Shown here: positions 1 to 6,604 of the stretch, one piece after another | Layout: each line of letters begins with the position of its first letter | Numbering within the stretch: position 1 is the first letter of the stretch | Assembly: GCA_035546295.1 (NCBI GenBank) | Contig: DATKBT010000182.1 | Coordinates: 1-15,747, forward strand | Source of the DNA: DATKBT01 sp035546295 | GTDB lineage: Bacteria > Acidobacteriota > Thermoanaerobaculia > Multivoradales > Multivoraceae | Direction: 5' to 3' | DNA: 15,747 nucleotides | Notes under the pieces: model-generated | Told to the model about the DNA's origin: nothing | The model's database searches: none | What the model saw: the letters and a program-made list of their open reading frames with translations, nothing else | Program-made: the position numbers and the translations under genes

Positions 1-2
1 GG

Positions 3-182
3 GTCCAGCGGGGACGCCGGATGGTGCGCGCCGCCCTCGAGGATTGCTGCCGGATCGCCCTCGACTCGAGAAGGCGCGTGATCGCCTGCGAGCCGCGGCG
101 TGACGGCGGAGCGACCGGAACCGCCTGCTGAAGGCGGGCGCGACGTTCGAGGCCCTCTTCGAGCCACGCCAGGCGGGAGGTC
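3..182 (+). pseudogene. Frameshifted or degenerate coding tail, unidentified
   Basis: Third codon positions are almost all G or C in one frame from about 3 to 100, reading for example MVRAALEDCCRIALDSRRR. The bias then moves to the next frame from about 108 to 180, reading for example RNRLLKAGATFEALFEPRQ. Each frame is closed by a TGA where the other takes over, at 102-104 and 129-131. This looks like the 3' end of one gene entering from the left, broken by a one-base shift near 95-110. I do not recognise the protein. It could be a pseudogene, an assembly error, or chance bias in high-GC DNA. Confidence 0.3.
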
Positions 183-205
183 GCGGCGGAGGTCGAGCGT
201 CGTGC

Positions 206-260
206 GTCGACTCGTCAGGTCGTCGAGTCGCCAGGTCGCCGAGTCGCCAAGTCGTCAAGT
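206..260. repeat. Degenerate 13-16 bp tandem repeat
   Basis: Successive units start with GTCG: 206-218, 219-234, 235-250 and a partial unit 251-260. The two full 16-base units are GTCGTCGAGTCGCCAG and GTCGCCGAGTCGCCAA. The array sits just after the degenerate coding tail and before the GAF gene. Confidence 0.6.
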
Positions 261-435
261 GACGTCCCCTCGATCTCGCGCCGGCCCCTTAACATCGTAG
301 GCAATTGCGGAAGACGACTGCTCGATTGCGCCCGACTCGCGCTCGAGCCGCCGCCCGAGCCCCGCGCAGGCCCGAGTGGCGAGGAGTCCGGACGCACGAC
401 CGCAAAACGCGGCACGGATCCAGGAGTGACCAGCC
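261..435. other. Intergenic leader before the GAF gene
   Basis: No convincing gene is seen here. It contains the 8-bp perfect palindrome GCAATTGC (301-308) in a locally AT-richer patch around 288-308, which is a plausible promoter or operator area. An AGGAG ribosome-binding sequence lies at 422-426. No -35/-10 pair can be called with confidence. Confidence 0.3.
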
Positions 436-1032
436 ATCCTCGATGAACAGGCCGAGCCGGACGAACGGGACGAGCTCGGAAGCGCTCGCGAAGCGGCCAG
501 CGCGCTCGGGCACCGGCTCGACGAGATCACCAAGCTGTACCGTGCGATCAACAGGGTCAGCTCGGTGCCCGATCCCTCCGCGACCTACGACGCCGTGATC
601 AGCGCGGGTCTCGAGTTGGTCGACGGCGACCGGGGCTCGCTGATGCTGCTCGACGAATCGCTCGGCGCGCTGGTGATCCGCAGCCAGCAGGGCCTGCCCG
701 AGCACATCGCCCACGAGGCGCGGGTGACGCTCGGAGAGGGCGTCGCGGGCTGGGTCGCCGAGCACGACCAGGCGGTCCTCCTGCAGGGCCGCGCCTCCGC
801 CGACGGCCGCTTCTCCCCCGGCGAGAACCTGCCCGTCCAATCCTCCCTCTCGGTGCCGTTGCGGGCCCACGGCGAGGTTCTCGGCGTGCTCAACCTGGGC
901 CAGGTGAGGGGTTCCCACGAAACCGCCCTCGACGAATCGGACAAGCGCCTCGCCCAGGTGTTCGCGCAGCACGCGAGCATCTCGGTGAAGTACGCCGCGC
1001 TGTGGGAGCTCGTTCAGCGCCGGGGCCACTGA
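436..1032 (+). CDS. Stand-alone GAF-domain protein (start uncertain, possibly non-AUG)
   Basis: The GAF fold is clear, with segments such as ELVDGDRGSLMLLDE, LGEGVAGWVAEHDQAVLLQ and SSLSVPLRAHGEVLGVLNLG. GAF domains bind small ligands or mediate dimerisation, usually in signalling proteins. Here no enzymatic or DNA-binding output follows, so it is a single-domain protein that probably acts with a partner. The only standard start in frame is GTG at 565 (155 residues). The same frame stays coding-like upstream to a TGA at 429, giving a helix of the type LDEITKLYRAINRVSS that commonly precedes GAF domains. A good AGGAG at 422-426 lies 9 nt before an in-frame ATC at 436, which would give 198 residues. 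An ATC start, a sequencing indel, or the shorter GTG start are all possible. The ligand is unknown. Confidence 0.8.
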   Translation: MLDEQAEPDERDELGSAREAASALGHRLDEITKLYRAINRVSSVPDPSATYDAVISAGLELVDGDRGSLMLLDESLGALVIRSQQGLPEHIAHEARVTLGEGVAGWVAEHDQAVLLQGRASADGRFSPGENLPVQSSLSVPLRAHGEVLGVLNLGQVRGSHETALDESDKRLAQVFAQHASISVKYAALWELVQRRGH

Positions 1033-1153
1033 GCGGCAGCTCTGCGGACGAGGACGAACCCGCCGCCGAGAAGACAGAGCCGCTTCCAGCCATCCGCCGC
1101 GCACGCCGTCGACTCGATGCCGGCGCGCCGAAGGCCGCTACAATCGAGGCGCC

Positions 1154-1726
1154 ATGGAGGGCGCCGGATTGGACCTGATCAAGGTCTGCCGCTGGCTCAA
1201 CCGTAACGGCGTGAGCGCCGCTCCCTGCCCCTGGCTGCCGGCGATCTCGATCTTCGACGACGAGCTCTACGAAGGCCACGACCTCGATGGCCTACGGCCA
1301 CGCGACCGGCTGCGCATCCGCCGGTTGCTCGTGGCGCACGGACTCGCACCGCGAGGCGCTCGCGCCTTCGAGGGCCACGGGCTGCGCGTCGAGCTGAGCA
1401 CACCGCCGCGCTCGCTCGCCTCCGATCCGTCGGAGGAGCTCCGGCGCGTGCTCGCGGGCGGCCGCACGATCGCGGCGGGGACGCCGACGCAGGTCCTGCT
1501 CGCCACCCTCCACCGGGAAGGGGCCACGATGTCGCCGGATCGCTCCAGCGATCTCGTCGACCTGCTCTACGAACAACCCGCGAATCTCGAGAAGGTCGAC
1601 CGCTTCGCGCGCGGAGCGCCCTGGGAGCGGACGTACCTCGCCACGAGACCGGAGCTGAAGGCCGCGCAGGAGACGGGGACCGAGCTGCGTCGCCAACGCC
1701 GATTCCGCTCGCGCCTGCCGCGCTGA
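1154..1726 (+). CDS. Conserved-looking hypothetical protein, 190 aa
   Basis: This is an open frame with strong G/C third-position bias, starting at ATG 1154 with GAGG at 1146-1149. I recognise no domain. The protein is soluble, with no signal peptide or membrane helix, rich in Arg and Leu, and has a very basic C-terminus ending RRQRRFRSRLPR. The central part (about residues 95-160) looks like a helical module, with phrases such as TPTQVLLATLHREG and LVDLLYEQPANLEKV. It lies 121 bp after the GAF gene on the same strand and just before the DUF72 remnant, so co-transcription with the GAF gene is possible but not shown. No function is proposed. Confidence 0.65.
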   Translation: MEGAGLDLIKVCRWLNRNGVSAAPCPWLPAISIFDDELYEGHDLDGLRPRDRLRIRRLLVAHGLAPRGARAFEGHGLRVELSTPPRSLASDPSEELRRVLAGGRTIAAGTPTQVLLATLHREGATMSPDRSSDLVDLLYEQPANLEKVDRFARGAPWERTYLATRPELKAAQETGTELRRQRRFRSRLPR

Positions 1727-1779
1727 GTGCACGAAAGCGCGCCGGCCGGCGCGCAGACGTCACGATCGTGTGAGGTGCG

Positions 1780-1821
1780 ATGAGCGAGCTGCGGGTCGGC
1801 ACGTCCGGGTTCCACTACCGT
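1780..1821 (+). pseudogene. 5' remnant of a DUF72-family gene
   Basis: A GAGG (1772-1775) precedes ATG 1780, and the first 14 codons read MSELRVGTSGFHYR. This matches the characteristic amino-terminus of DUF72 proteins (VGTSGxxY, normally followed by a W and a 230-270 residue TIM-barrel-like domain). After codon 14 the similarity stops: the expected W never appears and the frame runs into sequence antisense to the channel gene. The gene therefore appears to have been cut right after its start by a deletion or rearrangement with a breakpoint near 1821. The 56 bp from 1822 to 1877 hold nothing I recognise. Confidence 0.65.
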
Positions 1822-1877
1822 CGGACAACGCCCGCTGACGCCGACCCGTCCGGCGGCGCCGTCCGCCGATGCGAGGG

Positions 1878-2924
1878 CTACGCCGCTTGCCTGCGCGCCG
1901 GCATGACCACCCGCGCAATCGCCGCCACCATCCCGGCGAAGGTGACCGCCCAGGCGATCCAGGCGAGGACGACGAAGCCCTCGGAGATCGCGACCAGGAA
2001 CGGCGCGTCGAGCGCGGCCGCGAGCTGGAGCGTGCAGACCGTGTACATCCCGAGCGGGAAGACCATCCCCCAGTACGACGGGTGGTAGCGAAGCGGCACC
2101 CGGCGCACCCCGTGCCGCCACGCGCCCAGGATCAGGAGCAGCGGGATCCACCAGGTGGCGGTCGACCAGAAGAAGAGGGTGAGCCCGGCCACGAACGGGC
2201 GCAGCGGCACGAGCAGATCGGAGCTCGGCGCGAGCACAGTGAGGCTGGCCCCCGCCAGCGTGCTGATCGCCACCGCGCCCATGTTGATCCAGTAGGGTGG
2301 TGTCAGCATCTCGGGAGGAAAGTCGTAGAAGGTGAAGCGAAAGAAGATGAGCGAGATGATCAGCAGGTAGAGCATCCCGCCGAACAGGAACATGCAGAGC
2401 AGGAAGAAGGTGCGCACCGGATCGGGCTCCGGCTCTCCCAGCGCCAGCAGGCCGCCGAGCACCGGCACGCTCTGGGTCGCCACCACCGCGAGCAGCCAGG
2501 CGCCGTTGAGAGCCTCGACGAACGGCGGCTTGTCGACGCGCACGGTCATCACGGTGAAAAAGGCGTAGATCAGGCCCGCCCACAGCGCGCAAGTGAGCCA
2601 CCACAGCGCCTCGGCGAAACCCCGCTCGCCGGCCACCACCAGCACCTGGCTGCCCAGCACCGCGGTGCCCGCGACCACGGTGAAGAAGCCAGGGCCGGCG
2701 GCGTGGTCGGCGAGGTCTGCGGCCATCCGGCGCGGATGCCGGAGCAGCCTGCCCAAGGTCAGCGCCCAGAGCATCACGTAGGCGACGACGTTGACCAGGA
2801 GCAACGCGACGGCGACCGGCTCGTAGCCCAGGCGATGGCTGGCGATGCCGACGATGCCGGTCGCCATGACCAGCGCGAAGTATCCGGGATTCAGGTCGGC
2901 GACAGCCTCCCGGAGGCCCGTCAT
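1878..2924 (-). CDS. TDT/SLAC1/TehA-family anion channel or transporter
   Basis: This is a 348-residue, highly hydrophobic protein with about ten predicted membrane helices. It opens with the family signature LNPGYFALVMATGIVGIA at residues 11-28. The family includes TehA, plant SLAC1 nitrate/chloride channels, fungal Ssu1 sulfite pumps and Mae1 dicarboxylate carriers. ATG 2924 is preferred to the in-frame GTG at 2969 because it overlaps the stop of the preceding gene (ATGA, 2921-2924) and places the family signature at the usual distance from the amino-terminus. It is the last gene of the molybdoenzyme operon. Import or release of the oxyanion handled by that enzyme (nitrate/nitrite is my guess) would fit. 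Substrate choice cannot be read from sequence alone, and tellurite resistance should not be assumed from the family name. Confidence 0.88.
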   Translation of the reverse strand: MTGLREAVADLNPGYFALVMATGIVGIASHRLGYEPVAVALLLVNVVAYVMLWALTLGRLLRHPRRMAADLADHAAGPGFFTVVAGTAVLGSQVLVVAGERGFAEALWWLTCALWAGLIYAFFTVMTVRVDKPPFVEALNGAWLLAVVATQSVPVLGGLLALGEPEPDPVRTFFLLCMFLFGGMLYLLIISLIFFRFTFYDFPPEMLTPPYWINMGAVAISTLAGASLTVLAPSSDLLVPLRPFVAGLTLFFWSTATWWIPLLLILGAWRHGVRRVPLRYHPSYWGMVFPLGMYTVCTLQLAAALDAPFLVAISEGFVVLAWIAWAVTFAGMVAAIARVVMPARRQAA

Positions 2925-3163
2925 CGGGAGCCCGTTCCCCTCCGTCCGAGACGGCGAAGGTACCGCCACAGGCCGAGGTTGAGCAGGAAGCAGGCGACGC
3001 TCGCCCCACCCGCCGGCCAGACCACCGCGTCGTCGCCGCCGAGAAAGGCGTTCATCGTCGCGGTCAGCAGCCAGAGCTGGAGCACGACGAGGACCAGCAC
3101 GATCGACAGGATGCCGGAGACGATGGGCAGCGCCTGCTCACGCTCGCCGTGCCGGGAGGTCAC
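2921..3163 (-). CDS. Small two-helix membrane protein of the redox operon
   Basis: This is an 80-residue protein with hydrophobic helices at about 12-37 (IVSGILSIVLVLVVLQLWLL) and 46-68, and a basic C-terminal tail rich in Arg. The start is GTG 3163, overlapping the Rieske stop as GTGA (3160-3163); its own stop overlaps the channel start as ATGA. Both junctions suggest translational coupling. It resembles small membrane proteins found next to Rieske genes; I recall a family numbered DUF6755, but that name is from memory and unchecked. A likely role is an anchor or assembly subunit of the complex. No cofactor-binding residues are obvious. Confidence 0.78.
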   Translation of the reverse strand: MTSRHGEREQALPIVSGILSIVLVLVVLQLWLLTATMNAFLGGDDAVVWPAGGASVACFLLNLGLWRYLRRLGRRGTGSR

Positions 3164-3690
3164 GTCGAGACTCTCCGGCCGACCGCCCACACCCAACCAT
3201 CGCGCTCCTCGAGCAGGATCCGGGGCAGCGGCCGGTTGGGCGGGCCCGCGATCGGCCGGCCGCTCGCGGCGTCGAAATAGCCGTGATGACAGGGGCAGAG
3301 CAGGCGCCCCTGATCGAGCTCGGGCACCACAGCGCACGCCAGATGCGTGCACTTGCTCGAGTAGGCCACCAGCTCGCCGTCGCCGAGGCGCAGCAGGAGC
3401 GCGTCCTCCCCCTGGTAGGAGAACGCCAGCGCGTCGCCGGCGGCGAGCTCGTCGGCCCGGGCCACGCGCTCGCTCCCCGGCGCCGGCAAGCGGCGACGCA
3501 GCAGGCTCTTGACGCCGATCCAGGCCTGCCCGACGACGAACGCGAGACTGGTGAGCACCAGGAAGGCGCCGAAGTCCCGGCGCGCGACCAGGTCGTCCTC
3601 CGGCCGGTCGATCGGGAAGTCCCGCCGCCAGCGCGGCTGCGACTCCGGGGGGAGCTGATCGGGGGTGTCGACGCGGGTCCGCTCGCTCAT
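3160..3690 (-). CDS. Rieske [2Fe-2S] protein with twin-arginine anchor
   Basis: The 176-residue protein carries both Rieske motifs, CTHLAC (Cys114, His116, with Cys119 as disulfide partner) and CPCHHG (Cys132, His135, with Cys134 as partner). This is the arrangement of high-potential, cytochrome bc-type Rieske proteins. A twin arginine (ARRDF, residues 36-40) sits directly before a hydrophobic helix at about 41-62. That is typical of uncleaved Tat-exported Rieske subunits, so the cluster domain is probably outside the cytoplasmic membrane. ATG 3690 is preceded by a purine-rich GGAAGGAG. The gene lies 22 nt after the ferredoxin gene and overlaps the next gene by 4 nt. No cytochrome b of bc1 type is nearby, so it probably serves the molybdoenzyme complex rather than a complex III. 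Confidence 0.92.
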   Translation of the reverse strand: MSERTRVDTPDQLPPESQPRWRRDFPIDRPEDDLVARRDFGAFLVLTSLAFVVGQAWIGVKSLLRRRLPAPGSERVARADELAAGDALAFSYQGEDALLLRLGDGELVAYSSKCTHLACAVVPELDQGRLLCPCHHGYFDAASGRPIAGPPNRPLPRILLEERDGWVWAVGRRVST

Positions 3691-3712
3691 CGGCTCCTTC
3701 CTCGCAGCACGG

Positions 3713-4339
3713 TCAAGGCTCCTGTCCGAGGATCGGCAGCGCCTCGCGACGGCCGGTCGGTCCCGCCCCGAGCGCCGCGGTGACGTCGACGTGCTCGGCC
3801 CCGTGGTCGGCTGGCACCATCATGTGGACGCGCGTCGTGATCGTCTGCTCGCCGAAGCGGAAGCGGTTGGTGGGGCGCGAGCGCGGGCGCAGGCGCTCCA
3901 GCTCCTCGCGCGTCCCGTAAAACAGCGCCTGGCTCGGGCAGACGCTGGCGCACATCGGCTTCTTGCCCACCGAGGTGCGGTCGTAGCACAGGTCGCACTT
4001 CATCATCAGGTCGAGCTCGCTCTTCATCTTGGGGACACCGAACGGGCACGCCAGCACGCAGTTGCTGCAGGCGATGCAGCGCGGCTTGCTGGCGGTCTGG
4101 ACCACGCCGTCGCCGGTGCGCTTGATGGCATCGGCGGGGCAGACCTCGGCGCAGGTCGGCGAGTCGCAGTGCATGCAGACCATCGGCGTGGTCTGGGGCG
4201 AGCGGGAACGGTCGACCCGCTCGAGGTGGATCATCGAGTGGCCGCGATGGGTGTCGCACTCCGCACAGGCGTGCACGCACGCCTCGCAGCCGATGCAGCG
4301 GGCGGGGTCGACGAAGAACTCGGCGGTTTCCGGCACCAT
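3713..4339 (-). CDS. Four-cluster [4Fe-4S] electron-transfer subunit
   Basis: The 208-residue protein has sixteen cysteines in the layout of the beta subunits of molybdoenzymes: 15-18-21-25, 55-58-63-67, 88-91-94-98 and 115-118-130-134, enough for four [4Fe-4S] clusters. Related families include NrfC, HybA, DmsB and NarH. There is no signal peptide or membrane helix, so it is cytoplasmic, as its catalytic partner also seems to be. The fourth group has an 11-residue middle gap (C115-x2-C118-x11-C130-x3-C134). ATG 4339 has a clear GGGAGG 6 nt upstream, and the gene starts 15 nt after the catalytic subunit gene. The last 50 residues lack cysteines and may contact the membrane subunit. It should wire the Mo subunit to the membrane cytochrome. 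Confidence 0.92.
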   Translation of the reverse strand: MVPETAEFFVDPARCIGCEACVHACAECDTHRGHSMIHLERVDRSRSPQTTPMVCMHCDSPTCAEVCPADAIKRTGDGVVQTASKPRCIACSNCVLACPFGVPKMKSELDLMMKCDLCYDRTSVGKKPMCASVCPSQALFYGTREELERLRPRSRPTNRFRFGEQTITTRVHMMVPADHGAEHVDVTAALGAGPTGRREALPILGQEP

Positions 4340-4354
4340 GCGTCGCCTCCCGCG

Positions 4355-6604
4355 CTACCCCTGCTGCGGCTCGAGATCGGCGATCTCGGGCGCCGGCCCC
4401 TCGGCCCTGCTCAAACGCACCGCGCAGACCTTGTACTCGGGGATCTTGGAGATCGGATCCTGGGCCGAGATGGTGAGCTGGTTGGCGCTGCGCCGGCCCG
4501 GCCAGTGGTAGGGGATGAAGACGGTGTCGGGGCGGATGGTGGTGACCACCAGCGCGCGCAGGCTGCAGCTCCCGCGCCGGCTCTCGGCGGTCACCCAGTC
4601 GCCGTCGGCGATTGCGAGCCGTTCGGCGAGGCGGGGGTGGAGCTCGAGTCGCGGCTCCGGGTACTGGTCGACCAGCGGCCCGATCCGACGCGTCTGGGTG
4701 CCCGACAGGAAGTGGCTCACGACGCGGCCGGTGGTCAGGATGATCGGGTACTCGGCGTCGACCTCCTCGGCCGGCGGCGTGTAGGTCGCGACGTTGAAGC
4801 GCGCCCTGCCGTCCGGAAACCAGAACGGCCCCGCCCCGTCGGCCACCGGGTTCCAGGAGCCGGGCTCGAACAGCCGCTCGGTGCCCGGGTGTCGCTCGTC
4901 GTAGCAGGGCCAGAAGACCCCCTGCTCGCGCTCGATCCGTTCCCACGTGATTCCCGAGTAGTCGGCGATGCCGCCCTTGGAGGCGCGCCGCAGCTCGTCG
5001 AAGATCTCGCGCGGCGAGGGAAAGGTGAAGCCCTCGCTCCGGCCCAGCGCCGCCGCCAGGTCCTGGACGATCCGCCAGTCCTGCCGGGCCTCGCCGGGCG
5101 GGTCGACGGCCCGGTTGATCTTGATCACCCGTCCCTCGACCTGCGTCACCGTCCCCTCGTCTTCCTCGTGGAGCGAGCCGGGGAGGACCACGTCGGCGTG
5201 GTGCGCGGTCTCGTTGAGGAAGAAGTCGATCGCGACGTAGAAGTCGAGCTTGTCGAGGGCGCGGGACACGAAGTTGGCGTCGGGGAGCGACACCTTCGGG
5301 TTGAAGCAGATCGAGAGCAGACCCCGGATCTCGCCGCGATCGATCTTGCGCACGATCTCGTAGGCGTCGACCCCCTTGCCCGGCAGGTCGTCGGGGGCGA
5401 CCCCCCAGACCGCGGCGACCTCTGCGCGGTGCCGCGGATTGTCGATGTCGCGTGCACCCGGGAGCTGGTCGCACTTCTGGCCGTGCTCGCGCCCTCCCTG
5501 GCCGTTGCCCTGGCCGGTGATCGTCGCGTAGCCGCAGCCCGGGCGGCCGATCCGCCCCGAGGCGAGGACGATGTTGATCGCGCCGAGCACGTTCTGGACG
5601 CCGTGGCTGTGGTGCTCGATGCCGCGCGCGTGCATCAGGAAGCTGGTCCTGGCGGTGCCCCACCACTCTGCGGCGGTGCGGATCAGCGGCTCGGGGATGC
5701 CGGTCACCTCGGCGGTGCGCTCCGGCGTCCACTCGCGCACGCTCGCCGCGAGCTCCTCAAAGCCGACGGTGTGCTCCGCGATGAACTCGCGGTCGAGCCA
5801 GCCGTGCTCGATCATCAGGTGGAGGACGCCGTTGAACAGCACGACGTCGCGCCCCGGTTTGATCGGCAGGAACAGGTCACAGGTGCGCGCGAGCGGCGTG
5901 ATCCGCGGGTCGACGACGATGATCCGCGCCCCGTTCTCGCGCGCCTGCCAGACGTAGTCCGTGGTGATCGGTGCGCAGTCGGCGACGTTGGCCCCCGAGA
6001 TCCAGATCAGCTCGGCCTCGGGGATGTCGCGCCAGGGGTTGGCGGCGCGGTCGATGCCGAACGCCTTCTTGTTGCCGCCGGCGGCGCTCACCATGCACAG
6101 CCTGCCGTTGTAGTCGATGTTGGCGGTGCGCAGGCAGACCCGCGCGAACTTGCCCATCAGGTAGGTCTTCTCGGTGGTCAGGCTGGCGCCCGAGAGCACG
6201 GCGAAGGCGTCGGGGCCGTGCTCGTCCTGAATCCGCCGGATCGAGTTCGCGGTGCGCCGGATCGCCTGGTCGTAACCGATCGTGGCGAAGCCGCCCGGGC
6301 GCGAGGGATCGCGGGCCAGGGCGGTGACCAGGCGATCGGGGTGGCCACCCTGGAGGTAGCGGTTGACGCCCTTGGGGCAGAGCATGCCGCGGTTGAAGGG
6401 GAAGTCGTAGCGGGGCTCGAGCCCGATCACGCGGTTGCCGCGCACGCGCAGCGTCATCGCGCACTGCTGGCCGCAGAAGCAGCAGTGGGTGTCGACCTCG
6501 CGCTCGGGCTCGGCCTCGGTGGAGACGCGGTCGCCGGTCCGCCGAGCGAGGTGCGGCCCGTACTCGCGAATCAGTTCCTCGAGCCCGGTCGGGACGGTGC
6601 TCAC
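4355..6604 (-). CDS. Molybdopterin oxidoreductase, nitrate-reductase-like catalytic subunit
   Basis: The 749-residue protein has the N-terminal [4Fe-4S] motif C41-x2-C44-x3-C48-x27-C76 followed by PKG, then molybdopterin-binding domains. The C-terminal dinucleotide-binding domain, about 620-735, includes ILTTGRVVSHFLSGTQTRR. The probable Mo ligand is Cys170 in NGRLCMVSAAGG, matching the (R)xCMxSA of Nas/NapA nitrate reductases. Formate dehydrogenases usually have His after the Cys/Sec, which is absent here. There is no Tat signal, so the enzyme is cytoplasmic. GTG 6604 overlaps the stop of the preceding gene (GTGA) and gives the shortest sensible amino-terminus; the open frame upstream is antisense-style shadow of the membrane gene. 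Nitrate reduction is the best guess, but the clade is not a textbook one and another oxyanion or substrate is possible. No nitrite reductase or NarJ-like chaperone lies in the window. Confidence 0.9.
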   Translation of the reverse strand: MSTVPTGLEELIREYGPHLARRTGDRVSTEAEPEREVDTHCCFCGQQCAMTLRVRGNRVIGLEPRYDFPFNRGMLCPKGVNRYLQGGHPDRLVTALARDPSRPGGFATIGYDQAIRRTANSIRRIQDEHGPDAFAVLSGASLTTEKTYLMGKFARVCLRTANIDYNGRLCMVSAAGGNKKAFGIDRAANPWRDIPEAELIWISGANVADCAPITTDYVWQARENGARIIVVDPRITPLARTCDLFLPIKPGRDVVLFNGVLHLMIEHGWLDREFIAEHTVGFEELAASVREWTPERTAEVTGIPEPLIRTAAEWWGTARTSFLMHARGIEHHSHGVQNVLGAINIVLASGRIGRPGCGYATITGQGNGQGGREHGQKCDQLPGARDIDNPRHRAEVAAVWGVAPDDLPGKGVDAYEIVRKIDRGEIRGLLSICFNPKVSLPDANFVSRALDKLDFYVAIDFFLNETAHHADVVLPGSLHEEDEGTVTQVEGRVIKINRAVDPPGEARQDWRIVQDLAAALGRSEGFTFPSPREIFDELRRASKGGIADYSGITWERIEREQGVFWPCYDERHPGTERLFEPGSWNPVADGAGPFWFPDGRARFNVATYTPPAEEVDAEYPIILTTGRVVSHFLSGTQTRRIGPLVDQYPEPRLELHPRLAERLAIADGDWVTAESRRGSCSLRALVVTTIRPDTVFIPYHWPGRRSANQLTISAQDPISKIPEYKVCAVRLSRAEGPAPEIADLEPQQG

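Noticed and set aside
289..1104. Minus-strand frame of 271 codons opposite the GAF gene
   Set aside because: The GAF domain on the plus strand explains the codon bias; the minus translation has no recognisable features.
1878..2924. Tellurite resistance determinant
   Set aside because: Only the family name supports it; the channel sits at the end of a redox operon with no other tellurite genes.
2925..2969. GTG 2969 as the start of the channel gene
   Set aside because: It would extend the protein into the coding region of the upstream two-helix gene, while ATG 2924 gives a standard ATGA junction and normal family amino-terminus.
1869..3512. Long plus-strand frame opposite the channel and Rieske genes
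   Set aside because: Low-complexity Arg/Gln/His/Glu translation, antisense to clear membrane and Rieske genes.
4355..6604. Formate dehydrogenase as the identity of the Mo enzyme
   Set aside because: The residue after the putative Mo-ligand Cys170 is Met, not the His usual in formate dehydrogenases, and the surrounding RLCMxSA resembles Nas/Nap enzymes.
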